Shown: one piece after another, positions 8,236 to 18,579 of the stretch
Layout: the number at the start of each line of letters is the position of its first letter
How positions within the stretch are numbered: the stretch's first letter is position 1
NCBI GenBank assembly: GCA_944324965.1
Contig: CALUYH010000001.1
Coordinates: 129,086 to 193,085, forward strand
Source: Candidatus Avelusimicrobium gallinaceum
GTDB taxonomy: Bacteria; Elusimicrobiota; Elusimicrobia; Elusimicrobiales; Elusimicrobiaceae
Direction of reading: 5' to 3'
DNA length: 64,000 nt
Position numbers and translations under genes: made by a program
Notes under the pieces: model-generated
What the model saw: the letters and a program-made list of their open reading frames with translations, nothing else
What the model was told of the DNA's origin: nothing
The model's database searches: none

Positions 8236-9747
8236 ATGACCAAGAAATTCTATATCACCACCCCTATTTACTACGTGAACTCGGTGCCGCACATCGGCCA
8301 CGCGTATACGACCATCGCCCAGGACGTGCTGGCCCGCCACAAACGCCAGAAAGGCTTTGATGTGCGCTTTTTGACCGGGACCGACGAACACGGCGCCAAC
8401 ATTGAAAAATCCGCCGCCGCCGCGGGCGTAACCCCCAAAGAATGGGCCGACCAAGTGTCCGCCAAGTACAAAGAATTGTGGAAAACGCTGAACATCTCTT
8501 ATGACGATTTTATCCGTACTACCGACAAAAAACACGAACAAGTGGTGCAGGCCATTTTTGAAAAACTCTTAAAAAGCGGCGATATTTACCTAGGTTCCTA
8601 CTCCGGCAAATACTGCCTGTCCTGCGAACAGTATTACAGCGACAGCGAAATTTTGGAAGGCAACCTCTGCCCCGTGCACAAACGCCCGCTGACCGAAGTG
8701 CACGAAGAAACCTACTTCTTTAAACTTTCCCGCTACGAAAAACCCCTGCTGAAATACTACGAAGAACACCCGGACTTTTTAAGCCCCAAAACCCGCGCCA
8801 ACGAAATTATCAATTTCGTCAAAGGTGGCTTGCAGGATTTGTCCGTCACGCGCACGAAAGTGGCCTGGGGTATCCCGGTGCCCAGCAACCCGCACCACAC
8901 CATTTATGTATGGTTTGATGCGCTGATTAACTATATTTCCGCTGCCGGTTACGGCACGATTTTGTGCGAAGACAAAACCCTGCACGAAGCGCAGCTCAAG
9001 CAAATCCGCGCCGATAAGTTTGAAGATTTGTGGCCGGCCGATTTGCATATGGTGGGCAAGGAAATCTTCCGCTTCCACACCGTTATTTGGCCTGCCGTGC
9101 TGATGGCGCTGGGATTACCGCTGCCCAAAAAAGTGTTTGCCCACGGCTGGTGGACGGTGGAAGGGGAAAAGATGTCCAAATCGTTGGGCAACATCATTGA
9201 CCCGGCCAAAGTAGCTGCCGAATACGGGGTGGACCCGCTGCGCGCGTTTTTGTTCCGCGAGGTTCCCTTCGGACAAGACGGCGATTTTTCCATGGAAAGC
9301 TTTAGAAACCGCTACAATTCCGACCTGGCCAACAACATCGGCAACCTGCTTTCCCGCACGCTGAATATGGCGGCCAAGAACATTGGCGACCTGCCCGAAA
9401 AAATTGAGGGCGACTATCCGCTGCCTGCCAAATCGGTACAGGTGGAAGAAGCCATTGATAAAGCCTATGACGAGTTGGCCTTTGATAAAGTGCTGGAAAA
9501 CATCTACGGTTTCGCCAGCGATTTAAACAAATTGGTGGACACCAAAAAACCGTGGGAGCTGGCCAAAACGGACCCCGAAGCCGCCAAAGCCGTACTGCTG
9601 GAACTGGTGGCGTGCTTGCGCAAAGTGGCCGTGTGGCTGGAGCCTTTTATGCCGACGGTGGCCAAAGAAATGCAAAAGCGCCTGCTGCCCGGCAAGATTG
9701 AAAAATATCCGCCGCTTTTCCCGCGGTTGGACGCCGCCAAAAAATAA
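8236..9747 (+). CDS. metG: Methionine-tRNA ligase
   Basis: A 503-residue class I aminoacyl-tRNA synthetase that charges tRNA-Met. The HIGH signature is PHIGHAYTT, and the KMSKS loop is KMSKSLGNIIDP. A knuckle with CLSCEQYY and LCPVH looks like a one-zinc site. The C-terminal helical anticodon-binding domain is present, but the tRNA-binding domain found in long MetG proteins is absent. Start ATG 8236 has GGAG seven bases upstream. It is the last gene of the kdsC-tmk-holB-metG run. Confidence 0.96.
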   Translation: MTKKFYITTPIYYVNSVPHIGHAYTTIAQDVLARHKRQKGFDVRFLTGTDEHGANIEKSAAAAGVTPKEWADQVSAKYKELWKTLNISYDDFIRTTDKKHEQVVQAIFEKLLKSGDIYLGSYSGKYCLSCEQYYSDSEILEGNLCPVHKRPLTEVHEETYFFKLSRYEKPLLKYYEEHPDFLSPKTRANEIINFVKGGLQDLSVTRTKVAWGIPVPSNPHHTIYVWFDALINYISAAGYGTILCEDKTLHEAQLKQIRADKFEDLWPADLHMVGKEIFRFHTVIWPAVLMALGLPLPKKVFAHGWWTVEGEKMSKSLGNIIDPAKVAAEYGVDPLRAFLFREVPFGQDGDFSMESFRNRYNSDLANNIGNLLSRTLNMAAKNIGDLPEKIEGDYPLPAKSVQVEEAIDKAYDELAFDKVLENIYGFASDLNKLVDTKKPWELAKTDPEAAKAVLLELVACLRKVAVWLEPFMPTVAKEMQKRLLPGKIEKYPPLFPRLDAAKK

Positions 9748-9766
9748 CAAGCGGTTTTGATATGCA

Positions 9767-9797
9767 AACGGACGGGCGGAAAACCCGTCCGTTTTTT
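9767..9797 (+). terminator. Intrinsic terminator after metG
   Basis: AACGGACGGG (9767-9776) pairs with CCCGTCCGTT (9784-9793), followed by a T run. Confidence 0.92.
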
Positions 9798-9820
9798 GTG
9801 CATAAAACCGACGGAAAACC

Positions 9821-9849
9821 TTGTAAAAAGAGCGGAAAAAGATTAAACT
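9821..9849 (+). promoter_or_regulatory. Predicted leaderless promoter of the ankyrin gene
   Basis: TTGTAA (9821-9826), exactly 17 bases, TAAACT (9844-9849), then six bases to the ATG at 9856. No ribosome-binding site lies between. Confidence 0.6.
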
Positions 9850-9855
9850 AAAAGC

Positions 9856-10518
9856 ATGAACCTGCGCAAAGGAATCGTTTTGGCCCTTACGTTACTGGCG
9901 CCGGCTGCCTGGGCAGCCCCGGCGCAGGAGATGTTTGCTGCCGTGAATAACGGCAACCGCGCCGCCGTCAAGCGGCTGCTGGCGCAGGACAAAACCCTGG
10001 TGTATATCCAAGACCGCCAGGGAATGACGCCCTTTTTAATTGCCGTGCAAAACGGGGATTTGGATATGACGGTGCTGTTGGCGGATGCGTTTTCCCGCCT
10101 GGATGTGGACGCGCCCGCCGGCAACGCGATGCATTTGGCCGTACTCAACGAGGACGCCGCCATGCTGCGGGTGCTTTTGCAGCTGTGCGACGAAGAAGAC
10201 CCCGAACTGGCTGTTTTTATGCTGAATATGCGCCGCCACGGGGGCGGCCCCAAAAGCCCCACGAACGACGGCAACACCCCGCTCCATTTGGCGGCTTTAA
10301 AGTGCCACCGGCCGATGTATCAATTTTTGGTGGCCAACGGCGCCCGGCCGGACGTGCGCAACAACAAGGGCAAAACGCCGGCCCAGCTGTTAAAAGCCTG
10401 CCCGCCGGAACCCAAACAATCGGCTCCGGCTCCTAAAGCCGCGTCGCCCGCTAAAGCGGCTCCCTCACCCCAAAAAACGCCGCCTCCGGCCCAGCCCCTC
10501 GTTTTCCCGTTGGAATAA
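9856..10518 (+). CDS. Secreted ankyrin-repeat protein
   Basis: A 220-residue protein. It begins with a signal peptide (MNLRKGIVLALTLLAPAAWA, likely cut after AWA). At least three ankyrin-type helical repeats follow (about residues 24-170), with recognisable cores such as MTPFLIAVQNGD and GNTPLHLAALKC. The tail (about 175-220) is rich in proline, alanine and lysine. Ankyrin repeats mediate protein-protein contact; here this would be in the periplasm or outside the cell. Partner unknown. It is a single-gene unit between two terminators. Confidence 0.8.
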   Translation: MNLRKGIVLALTLLAPAAWAAPAQEMFAAVNNGNRAAVKRLLAQDKTLVYIQDRQGMTPFLIAVQNGDLDMTVLLADAFSRLDVDAPAGNAMHLAVLNEDAAMLRVLLQLCDEEDPELAVFMLNMRRHGGGPKSPTNDGNTPLHLAALKCHRPMYQFLVANGARPDVRNNKGKTPAQLLKACPPEPKQSAPAPKAASPAKAAPSPQKTPPPAQPLVFPLE

Positions 10519-10546
10519 AAAAGCCGCTTGCAAGAGCGGCTTTTTG
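10516..10546 (+). terminator. Bidirectional terminator between the ankyrin gene and recG
   Basis: AAGCCGCT (10521-10528) pairs with AGCGGCTT (10535-10542), with an A run before and a T run after. It sits between convergent genes. Confidence 0.9.
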
Positions 10547-10575
10547 GTGGTGGGTTTGGTATTGCAAGGGCAGTA

Positions 10576-12672
10576 TCAGCTTAAATCAATCAGGTGCCAA
10601 TTTGTTTGATACAGTTCCACCAGTTTTTGGCGCAATAACGCATGTTCGGGCATGGTGAGGGCCGGATCCTGCGACAAAAGCTCGTCGCGGTCCTCAATGG
10701 CCCAATAGAGGATGTCTTTATCTTTAAAAATGTCGCCTGCTTTAAATTCCAGTTCTCCGCTTTGGCGCGTGCCCAAAATTTCGCCCGGCCCGCGCAACTG
10801 CATATCCCGTTCTCCGATTTTAAACCCGTCCCGCGTGGCGCAAATGATGTCCACGCGCTCCTTGGCCACACTGCCTGCGTGCTGCGGCACCAAAATACAA
10901 TAACTTTCGTGCTCGCCGCGGCCCACGCGCCCGCGCAGCTGGTGCAGGCTGGCCAGCCCAAAGCGCTCGGCATTTTCTATTACCATGACGGTCGCGTTTT
11001 TGACGTCTATGCCTACTTCAATCACGGGCGTGGCCACCAAAATATCGGTTTTGTGGGCGGCAAAATCGGCCATGACGCCTTCCTTTTCGCTTTGGCTCAT
11101 CTGCCCGTGCAAAATGGCCAGGCGAAATTCCGGAAACACCTTTTTGAGTTTTTCAAATTCTTCCGTGACGGCCTTGGCGGATATTTTTTCGCTTTCTTCA
11201 ATCAGCGGGAATACGATATAGGCCTGGCGGCCTTTTTTCACTTCTTCGCGCACGCGGTCATAGGCCAGCTTGGAAGTGGCGGTTTCGGTCTTAATCGGTT
11301 GGCGGCCGGGGGGAAGTTCGCTTAAGGTGGAGACGTCCAAATCCCCGTAGAACGCCAGCGCCAGCGTGCGCGGGATGGGGGTGGCCGTCATGGTCAGCAA
11401 ATCCAACTTGGCGGTTTTTTCCTTCAGGCGGCTTCTTTGTTTGACGCCGAAACGGTGCTGTTCGTCTATCACCGCCAGACGCAGGTTTTTAAATTGCACC
11501 CCGTCCTGGATGACGGCGTGCGTGCCCACCAAAATATCAATTTCCCCTTCGGCCAGTTCTTTTAACAGTTTCTTTTTGGCGGCGGCCTTGGTGCTGGAAG
11601 TCAGCACCGCTACCTTGACGGGGAGTCCCTTTAAAATACGTTTAAACGTCAAAAAGTGCTGTTCGGCCAAAATTTCGGTCGGGGCCATCAGCGCGGCCTG
11701 GTAGCCGTTTTCCACGGCCAGCAGCATCGCGCACAGGGCCACCACGGTTTTGCCGGAGCCGACGTCCCCCTGCAGCAGGCGGTTCATCGGGCGGGGGGAA
11801 GTTAAATCTTTAAAAATTTCGTTGATGACTTTCTTTTGGCTGTTGGTAAAATCAAACCCCAGCTGGCGGCGGAACGGCGTTAGCAGGTTCTTTTTGATTT
11901 CGTACGTGTAATCTTTGGCCAAGATTTTGGTTTGCGTGCGCTTGATGCCCCAGGCGGTAGCCAACAGCAAAAATTCCTCGTATGCCAGGCGCGTGCGGGC
12001 GCTTTCCAGCTCGGCAATGGAGTTGGGAAAATGCACCGCTTTCAAGGCCTGCGGGGCGCTTAATAATTTGCGCTTTTGCAAAAGCGCCTGCGGCAAAATT
12101 TCCGGCTCCCGCTCCAGAGAACCCGTTTGCAAGGCTTCGTAGACAAATTGCCGGAATTGCTTGTTGGTTAATCCTTCCGTCAGGGCGTAAATGGGGGTCA
12201 GGCGGCCGGCGTGCAGTTTGGTCAGCACGTCGCCAGCCGGGTAGTGTTCGTCCACGGTCACTTTGTGCCCGAAAAAATTGTTTTTGTCGTCCCGCTTGCC
12301 GATGACCCACACTTCGTTGTTCATTTTAAAATCTTTTTTCAGCGTGCCGAACGGGTCAAAGCGGAAACCGCGGTACATCCGTTTTTTAAACCAGGTGCAT
12401 TCAATTTGCTGGCCTTTTTCGTCCTCCAGAAATGCTTTAAAAATCAGCACGCTGCGGGCGGGGATTTCCTGCGTGCGCAGCACGCGCCCTTTGAACACGA
12501 CCAGCGAATCGGAGTTATATTCGTTGGGCGGAGCACCCAGGCGGCGGTCCTGGTACGTGCGGGGATAATAGTGCAGCAAATCTTCCACGGTCTGTACGCC
12601 CAGGCGTTCAAACAGCTTTGCCTTGGCCGGGCCGATGCCTTTTAAGTATTGGATTTGGGTAGTGTCCGTCAT
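10576..12672 (-). CDS. recG: ATP-dependent DNA helicase RecG
   Basis: A 698-residue superfamily 2 helicase that remodels stalled forks and branched DNA. An N-terminal HhH-like segment (YLKGIGPAKA) and an OB-fold wedge domain are followed by helicase domain 1, with GDVGSGKTVVAL (Walker A) and the DEQH box VIDEQHRFG. Helicase domain 2 holds the LHGQMSQSEK and QLRGRVGRG motifs, and the C-terminal TRG region ends the protein. No Shine-Dalgarno sequence precedes the ATG. A TAAAAT box ends 12 bases upstream, so the leader would be very short. Confidence 0.95.
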   Translation of the reverse strand: MTDTTQIQYLKGIGPAKAKLFERLGVQTVEDLLHYYPRTYQDRRLGAPPNEYNSDSLVVFKGRVLRTQEIPARSVLIFKAFLEDEKGQQIECTWFKKRMYRGFRFDPFGTLKKDFKMNNEVWVIGKRDDKNNFFGHKVTVDEHYPAGDVLTKLHAGRLTPIYALTEGLTNKQFRQFVYEALQTGSLEREPEILPQALLQKRKLLSAPQALKAVHFPNSIAELESARTRLAYEEFLLLATAWGIKRTQTKILAKDYTYEIKKNLLTPFRRQLGFDFTNSQKKVINEIFKDLTSPRPMNRLLQGDVGSGKTVVALCAMLLAVENGYQAALMAPTEILAEQHFLTFKRILKGLPVKVAVLTSSTKAAAKKKLLKELAEGEIDILVGTHAVIQDGVQFKNLRLAVIDEQHRFGVKQRSRLKEKTAKLDLLTMTATPIPRTLALAFYGDLDVSTLSELPPGRQPIKTETATSKLAYDRVREEVKKGRQAYIVFPLIEESEKISAKAVTEEFEKLKKVFPEFRLAILHGQMSQSEKEGVMADFAAHKTDILVATPVIEVGIDVKNATVMVIENAERFGLASLHQLRGRVGRGEHESYCILVPQHAGSVAKERVDIICATRDGFKIGERDMQLRGPGEILGTRQSGELEFKAGDIFKDKDILYWAIEDRDELLSQDPALTMPEHALLRQKLVELYQTNWHLIDLS

Positions 12673-12733
12673 AGCTATATACTTATTTTACAAATAATAT
12701 ATGCTACAATTTAAAAAAAGGAGGAGCCGTTTT

Positions 12734-13414
12734 ATGGATTTAGAAGCCATTTCCGAACAAGTAAGCGCCCACTTGCTGCAAGTGGGGCAAAGCAGCTTAA
12801 AGGTGCTGGCCGCCCTGGTGGCTGCCGTGCTGATTCTGGTGGTGGGGTTGTATGTTTCCCGCCTTGTTGGGTCTTACGCCAAGAAGATTTTAAACAAAAT
12901 TTCGTTTGACGAAAAAACGTCCAAGCTGGGCATTAACGAACTGTGCGTACGCTTCGGGCTGGGCAAATCCCCCACGTACATCATTTCGTTCGTGCTGGCC
13001 TGGGCCGTTATTTTTTACGCCGTCGTGCTGGCGGCCGAAGTGCTCCACCTGGACATCATCCGCAATTTGTTCACGCAATTTTTGGAATTTATCCCCACGC
13101 TGTTTGTGTCGGTGCTGATTCTGTTTGCGGGGTTGCTGTTCGGCAAACTGATGGGCAACATTATTGATAACTCCGCCAAAGCCAACAACTTAAAAGGCGG
13201 GTTCTTTATTTCCAAAGCGGTGAACATTTTTATCGTGTTCTTCTGTGCGCTGATTGCCGTGGAAAACCTGGGTTTTGCCAACCAGCTGGTAAATAACGTG
13301 GTGATTATTGTGCTGGCTTCGTTGGGGCTGGCGTTTGGCATTGGCGTGGGACTAGGAAGCAAAGAATTGGTGGCCGAGTTCCTGCGCGACCTGTTTAAAA
13401 AAGAAGAAAAATAA
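12734..13414 (+). CDS. Small MscS-related membrane protein (conserved TM helix type)
   Basis: A 226-residue protein with four or five membrane helices. The repeated glycine-alanine-rich segments (VAAVLILVVGLYVSR; LFVSVLILFAGLLFGKLMG; ASLGLAFGIGVGLGSKELV) resemble the TM-helix domain of the MscS mechanosensitive channel superfamily. The large cytosolic beta and alpha/beta domains of true MscS are missing. It may be a channel or a scaffold; the function is not established. ATG 12734 follows a strong GGAGGA site, and TACAAT lies about 25 bases upstream. It is divergent from recG. Confidence 0.65.
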   Translation: MDLEAISEQVSAHLLQVGQSSLKVLAALVAAVLILVVGLYVSRLVGSYAKKILNKISFDEKTSKLGINELCVRFGLGKSPTYIISFVLAWAVIFYAVVLAAEVLHLDIIRNLFTQFLEFIPTLFVSVLILFAGLLFGKLMGNIIDNSAKANNLKGGFFISKAVNIFIVFFCALIAVENLGFANQLVNNVVIIVLASLGLAFGIGVGLGSKELVAEFLRDLFKKEEK

Positions 13415-13430
13415 AACGCTTTTTTCCGAT

Positions 13431-13458
13431 ACACCCCCTGCAAAGGGGGTGTTTTTTT
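13431..13458 (+). terminator. Intrinsic terminator after the MscS-like gene
   Basis: ACACCCCC (13431-13438) pairs with GGGGGTGT (13445-13452) and is followed by a run of T. Confidence 0.93.
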
Positions 13459-13482
13459 GTGCTTTTTGCCTATACTATCCAA

Positions 13483-14946
13483 AAGGGGAATCCTAAGCGC
13501 AAATTGCTTTTCTGCCTGTTTTTTGTGCTTGCCGGGGCGGGCCTTTTGGCGCCGCGCCGTGGGGCGCTATGGCCGATTACGACCAAAAAACGGATGATTC
13601 CCCCTGGGCCAACCGGTTCCACGGCGGATACGCCTACTTAATTCCGCAAATTATCACCGGGGCCCCGGTGTGTGTTTCGTTACAGATTTCCGCCAGTGAC
13701 GAAGCCAAACGCCCGAAATACGAAGAAATGATTTCCCAAAATTATAACGAGTGGTTTGCCCAAACGGCCAAAATCATCCGCTCTGCCGGGCGCGAACAGG
13801 AATTTGCGGATGTCCTCCAAATTCTGGACCGCGGTATTTCCGTGGAGTTCTCCCGGCCGGGGCAAGCGGCGGATATCGTTTTTTATATCGTGCCGTTTAA
13901 AGAAATGCAGCAAGTTTGCGGAACAACGGCCGGCGGGTGCTATATTCGTGGCAACGATATGCCGGCTATCTATCTGCCCAAGAACCAGCTGCTGATGGCA
14001 CTCCTTTCCGCCGGGAGAGTGAACACCCGCCGTATAGGCGTGCACGAAATTGGCCATTCGCTGGGGTTAAGCGATTAATACAAACAAGCCCGAAACGAAA
14101 ACACCCACGACCGGTATTCTTCCGTCCAAACCGGCAAAAGTGTGATGAATCACAGCGGCTCCCTGACGTGTGACGATGCGGACGGAATTGTAAACCTGAT
14201 TGATATTGCCCAAGGCACTGCCCGCGGCGGAAACAGGGGTTGGAAAAGTTTGTGCCCCCAACTCGCCGGAGTATTACATTCGCGGGCAATCCGGCCTGCG
14301 CGGGCCGTATCTGATTGTCAGCAAAGACGACGCCCGTACCTGGGATTTGCAGGAATTCCGACAGGGGAAAAAGGTGCGTGAACAACAGTGGAAGTTGAGT
14401 GACGGGAACGGCCTTTCCCCGTTTGATGCGTTGCCGGCAACCGTGCAGCAGCGCGACGGATTGGGCCGGCCGGTGCTGGCCAAAGGCCCGCACGGGGAAA
14501 CGATTTATTACTCGTACCTGTACGAGCGGCGGATGAAAATGGTACTGTCCGGCGGGAAACTGGTGTTGGGCGAAGTAAAAACCCCGCAATGGAAAGGGTT
14601 AACCCAAACGAACGTGCACTCCGTGATTGTAAACCAGGGAGGAGAAGTTATTTTAATCAGCGCCAACCGAACGAAAAAAGGCGGCGAAGCCCTATACGTC
14701 CGCCAGGACGCCTCCGGCCAAACGAAGCAAATCGTCCGGTTGGTTTTTGATAGAAAGAACAGGTTGACAGACACTTGGTATGGGGACGAAAAAAAGCTGT
14801 TTTCGCCCGGGGAGATGGAGTCCGCTTCCGGCTATATGGCCGCCGTGATGGGAAAAGACAAAGTGTCACTTGAGGTATTTAAAGCGCAGGTAAAAAATGT
14901 GGCGCAGAAGCTGCAAAAGTGGTACGTTCAACATTCCGCCAAATAA
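13483..14946 (+). pseudogene. Decayed secreted metzincin metalloprotease
   Basis: Remnants of one roughly 480-codon gene lie in three pieces. (1) A signal-peptide-like KRKLLFCLFFVLAGAGLL sits in the frame of 13483, where AAG stands at the place a start codon would be expected: six bases after a TATACT box (13471-13476). (2) After a frame change near 13545-13569, residues run to the zinc motif HEIGHSLGLSD and stop at TAA 14076-14078. The same frame resumes at once with a Met-turn-like SVMNHSGSLTCDDADG. (3) At the C run 14255-14259 one extra base shifts the frame, and the C-terminal part continues to 14946. HExxHxxGxxD plus a Met-turn defines metzincin zinc endopeptidases. With several lesions it is unlikely to make active enzyme, though ATG 13569 could still yield a 169-residue fragment. 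Confidence 0.8.
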
Positions 14947-14959
14947 GTTTTGCGGTACG

Positions 14960-14989
14960 AAAAAGCGGCCTATGAAAGGCCGCTTTTTT
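14960..14989 (+). terminator. Intrinsic terminator after the metzincin pseudogene
   Basis: AAAAGCGGCC (14961-14970) pairs with GGCCGCTTTT (14978-14987). The terminator survives although the gene before it is broken. Confidence 0.9.
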
Positions 14990-15004
14990 ATGGCAAACAA
15001 TAGG

Positions 15005-15032
15005 AAAAAGCCCCGGGGTGCCCGGGGCTTTT
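15005..15032 (-). terminator. Terminator of the rpsU-dnaG-rpoD operon
   Basis: AAAAGCCCCGGG (15006-15017) pairs with CCCGGGGCTTTT (15021-15032) around a three-base loop. On the minus strand a T run follows the stem. Confidence 0.9.
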
Positions 15033-15034
15033 GG

Positions 15035-16747
15035 TTAGTTATCTTGGTAATCTTTCAGCATTTTGGTGCGGCTGGGGTGGCGCAATTTGCGGATGGCCTT
15101 GGCCTCAATCTGGCGCACGCGTTCGCGCGTGACGTTGAACATTTTGCCCACTTCTTCCAGCGTGCGGGGGTAGCCCGAGTCAATCCCAAAGCGCAGGCTG
15201 ATGATTTTGGCTTCCCGCTCCGACAGGGTGGCCAGCACATCGGCCACTTCCTGCTTGCGCAGGAAATCCACCGCCGCGCTGGTGGGGTTTGGCCCGTTCT
15301 TATCTTCAATAAAGTCTTCCAGGTTGGAGTCCTCGTCCTCGCCGATAGGCGTAGAAAGAGAAATCGGGTCCTGCATAATTTTCAGCACGCTTTTTACCTT
15401 TTCCACCGACAGGCGCAGCGATTTGGAATAATCTTCCAGCGTGGGTTCGCGGCCGTGTTCCTGGCGGAATTTGTTGGTTACTTTGGTTAATTTGGAAACC
15501 AACTCTTTCATATGCACCGGGATGCGGATGGTGTTGGCCTGGTCCGCAATGGCGCGGTTGATGCTTTGGCGGATCCACCACGTAGCATACGTGGAAAATT
15601 TAAAACCGCGTTTGTACTCAAATTTTTCTACCGCTTTCATCAGCCCCAGGCCGCCTTCCTGAATCAGGTCGGACAGTTCCAGGTTGGAGTTGACGTGCTT
15701 TTTGGCGATGGACACCACCAGGCGCAGGTTGGCTTTGATGAGTTTTAATTTGTCCTGCAAAATCATGTCTTCAAAGAACACAATGCGGTCGTTGAAGGCC
15801 AAAAATTCTTTTTCGGTCATCGGCAGCGTGTCCACCATTTGGGCGTGGCGGCGCTGGACTTCTTCAATGTTCGTTAACGCGCGTTCCAGCTCCGGCAGGG
15901 TGAATTTAGTGGCTTTTTTGAATTCTTTTTCGGTAATTTTGCCGGCTTTAAAGCGCGTGACCAATTTTTTAACTTCCGCATACGGGCCGAAATAGTCGTC
16001 AAAGCGTTTCATATCGTTGCGGGCTTCGTTCAAGCGGTCGGCCAGGTTTTTGATTTTGTTGGTCAAACGTTTGATTTTGTTTTGGTTCAAATTCAGTTTG
16101 GTGATGGTGGCCACCACTTCTTTCTGCTTGGCTTCCAGTTTTTCAATGGCGTTGTTGCGTTTTTTGTCGGTCAGGTTGCCTTCGCGCAGTTCTTTCATCA
16201 GTTTGGTGATTTCCTGCTCGCGCTTGCCGATAAACTGCGCCGCGTCTTTGAGTTTTTTGCGCATATTGTTCAGCTCGCGCGTGGTGCGTTTGCCGCGGGG
16301 CATTAATTCCTTGGTGGTCATTTCTTCCTGGTCCACCAATTCTTCCCAGTTGCAGATTTCGCGCATGGTGATGGGGGATTCCAACACCAGTTTGCGCAGT
16401 TCTTTTTCGCGTTCGCGGATGTTGCGCGCCAGGGTGATTTCTTCATCGCGCGACAACAGCGGCACTTTGCCCATTTCGGACAGGTACATCCGGATAGAGT
16501 TGGAAATATCGGGGCTGGAGGACCAATCTTCGCTCAAGGCTTCTTTGTCCTGTGCGGCGACGGACTTGTACTTCTTTTGGTCCACCACCTGGATGCCCAA
16601 GTCGTCCAAGGTTCCCATCACGCCGTCAATATCTTCCGCGCTCATGTCGGACGCGGCGATGGAGCGGTTCAAATCTTCCAGCGACAAGAAACCGCTTTCT
16701 TTCCCTTCTTCTACTAAATCTTTCAGCGCTTTATTTCCAGATGCCAT
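15035..16747 (-). CDS. rpoD: Primary sigma factor, sigma-70
   Basis: A 570-residue housekeeping sigma factor. It has a region 1.1-like N-terminus, a long non-conserved region rich in Lys and Glu (about 140-300), region 2 with the core-binding and -10-melting segment ([20 protein letters not shown], then [16 protein letters not shown]), regions 3 and 4, and the -35-binding helix [25 protein letters not shown] lies just before ATG 16747. It follows dnaG by seven bases. The promoters seen in this window (TTGnnn-17-TAnnnT) fit this factor. Confidence 0.97.
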   Translation of the reverse strand: MASGNKALKDLVEEGKESGFLSLEDLNRSIAASDMSAEDIDGVMGTLDDLGIQVVDQKKYKSVAAQDKEALSEDWSSSPDISNSIRMYLSEMGKVPLLSRDEEITLARNIREREKELRKLVLESPITMREICNWEELVDQEEMTTKELMPRGKRTTRELNNMRKKLKDAAQFIGKREQEITKLMKELREGNLTDKKRNNAIEKLEAKQKEVVATITKLNLNQNKIKRLTNKIKNLADRLNEARNDMKRFDDYFGPYAEVKKLVTRFKAGKITEKEFKKATKFTLPELERALTNIEEVQRRHAQMVDTLPMTEKEFLAFNDRIVFFEDMILQDKLKLIKANLRLVVSIAKKHVNSNLELSDLIQEGGLGLMKAVEKFEYKRGFKFSTYATWWIRQSINRAIADQANTIRIPVHMKELVSKLTKVTNKFRQEHGREPTLEDYSKSLRLSVEKVKSVLKIMQDPISLSTPIGEDEDSNLEDFIEDKNGPNPTSAAVDFLRKQEVADVLATLSEREAKIISLRFGIDSGYPRTLEEVGKMFNVTRERVRQIEAKAIRKLRHPSRTKMLKDYQDN

Positions 16748-16754
16748 ATTTCCC

Positions 16755-18506
16755 TCAACTGCGATATTTTTTTAATTTGTTCTGCAACTGCATGTATTTC
16801 TGAATAATTTCCGGCGGCACATTGCCCGCGCCCAGCTGCTTCATTTGCCGTTTGACGGCTTGCAGGCGTTTGTGCAAGCCTGCCTGTTCCAGCTTGGCGG
16901 TGCAGGCGGTAATGTCGCGCACCGGGTCAAAATCTTCCGGCGTTTGCAGCATAGCCAGTTTTACCAGTTCCTTCTTTTGCTCCGGCACGTATCCGGCTGC
17001 CGCTTCCGCCAGGTCCTTGCTCTGCGGGTTTTCCGCATGGGCCTTTACCAGGGCTTCAAACATTTTCCAGGCGCCGGGGGTGGAAAAATCCTCCTGCGTC
17101 AGTTCCGAACACAACACCATATGTTCCGGGCTTTTTATCAGCCAGGAAAGCAAATCTTCTTCCGCCGGGGTAATGGCCGGCTGTGCGGCCGGCGCCACCG
17201 GCTGACGTCGCGCATAACCGGGCGCAAACGCCGCAGGCTTGCGCAGCCGTTCCAACACCAGCTGTTCATCCACGCCCACGTGCTCGGCCACGTATTTGGC
17301 CCATTCCCGCCGCACGATTTCATCGGGCTGTTTGGCGATGGTTTCCGCCAGCTCGGTGATGATGCGCGTTTTGTCTTGCGCTTGGAGCGGCTTGGGGTAC
17401 AAATCCAACTGCAGCCCCGTGTGGAAGGCAATCAAATCCTGCGCCTGGTTTAAAATGTTTTCAAAACTTTCTTTGCCGTACTTGGCAATGTACTCGTCCG
17501 GGTCCAGCCCTTCGGGCAGCGAGGCCACTTTTACAAACAGGCCGCGCTCTATCAAAATCAGTGCGCCGCGCAACGCGGCTTTTATGCCGGCGGCGTCCGG
17601 GTCAAACAGGACGATGACGTTATCCGTATAGCGTTTGAGCAGGCGCGCGTGCTCCTCGGTCAGGCTGGTGCCCAGCGGGGCCACCGTGTAGTCCGCGCCC
17701 GCCTGGTGGCAGGCGATGACGTCCATATACCCTTCCAGCAGTACCGCGTGCCCGGCCTTGCGGATAGCCGGCCCCGCAAAATTCAGCCCGTACAACACAT
17801 GGCTTTTGGTAAACAACACCGTTTCCGGCGAATTTAAATACTTGGGTTCGCCTTCCCCCAAAATGCGCCCGCCGAAACCCACCGTGTCGCCCCGTTGGTT
17901 GATAATCGGGAACATCAGGCGGTTGCGGTAGTAATCGCGCGGGCCGTAGGCGGTCATCACGCACAGCCCGGCGTCTTTTAAATCCTTGTCCGTATACTTG
18001 GCCGCTTTGGCGGCGCGTGCCAGGGCGGTGGCGTCGTTTAGCGCCAGGCCCAGTTCAAACTTTTCGCACGTTTCTTTGGTCAAGTTGCGCTCTTTCACGT
18101 ACGCGCGCGCGCGTTCACCGCCCGCACCCATTAAATTCTTGTGATAGAACGCCTTGGCAAAATCCAACAGCTTGCGTACATTGGCGCGGCGGAGTTCTTC
18201 GCCGGTCATCGGGCGGGCAGGCTTGTATTCCAGCCCGGCCAGGCCGGCCAGTTTTTCCAGCGCTTCGTTGAAGGACAGGTTTTCCATCTTCATCAAAAAC
18301 GCGAAGATGTCGCCCCCTTCCTGGCAGCCGAAACAATAGAACAACCCCTTTTCGCTGCTGCACGTAAAAGAAGGGGTTTTTTCTTTATGAAAAGGACAGC
18401 AGGCCTTGTAGGTTTTACCCGAACGTTTTAAATCCGGTACGTATTGCCGGATAAATTCTACAATGTCCAACCTGTCCTTAATTTGTTCTACAAGATTGTT
18501 GTTCAC
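16755..18506 (-). CDS. dnaG: DNA primase
   Basis: A 583-residue primase that lays RNA primers for replication. The N-terminal CHC2 zinc-binding domain contains [12 protein letters not shown] and FYCFGC. The Toprim domain follows, with [13 protein letters not shown] and the acidic pair in [12 protein letters not shown]. The C-terminal helical part is the DnaB-interaction region. The start codon is GTG at 18506 ([10 protein letters not shown]) with AGGCGG upstream. A 12-bp stem lies between rpsU and this gene. Confidence 0.95.
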   Translation of the reverse strand: MNNNLVEQIKDRLDIVEFIRQYVPDLKRSGKTYKACCPFHKEKTPSFTCSSEKGLFYCFGCQEGGDIFAFLMKMENLSFNEALEKLAGLAGLEYKPARPMTGEELRRANVRKLLDFAKAFYHKNLMGAGGERARAYVKERNLTKETCEKFELGLALNDATALARAAKAAKYTDKDLKDAGLCVMTAYGPRDYYRNRLMFPIINQRGDTVGFGGRILGEGEPKYLNSPETVLFTKSHVLYGLNFAGPAIRKAGHAVLLEGYMDVIACHQAGADYTVAPLGTSLTEEHARLLKRYTDNVIVLFDPDAAGIKAALRGALILIERGLFVKVASLPEGLDPDEYIAKYGKESFENILNQAQDLIAFHTGLQLDLYPKPLQAQDKTRIITELAETIAKQPDEIVRREWAKYVAEHVGVDEQLVLERLRKPAAFAPGYARRQPVAPAAQPAITPAEEDLLSWLIKSPEHMVLCSELTQEDFSTPGAWKMFEALVKAHAENPQSKDLAEAAAGYVPEQKKELVKLAMLQTPEDFDPVRDITACTAKLEQAGLHKRLQAVKRQMKQLGAGNVPPEIIQKYMQLQNKLKKYRS

Positions 18507-18541
18507 GCTGCCGCCGCCTGGTGTTAGATTAAAGGCAAAGA

Positions 18542-18579
18542 AGGCAATAGTCCGATACTTGCGTAAAGGACTATTGCCT
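18542..18579 (-). terminator. Hairpin between rpsU and dnaG (candidate partial terminator)
   Basis: AGGCAATAGTCC (18542-18553) and GGACTATTGCCT (18568-18579) form a perfect 12-bp stem. On the coding strand the downstream tract is only TTCTTTGCCTTT, a broken T run. In E. coli a terminator at the same operon position lowers dnaG relative to rpsU; a similar partial terminator or RNA-processing site is the likely role here. Confidence 0.6.

Noticed and set aside
13459..13641. A separate short gene before the metzincin fragment
   Set aside because: Its first half reads as a signal peptide and the rest is out-of-frame translation of the protease, so it is better explained as part of the broken gene.
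16017..16775. A 252-codon plus-strand frame opposite rpoD
   Set aside because: Antisense of a conserved sigma factor gene; low-complexity Ser/Leu/Arg translation.
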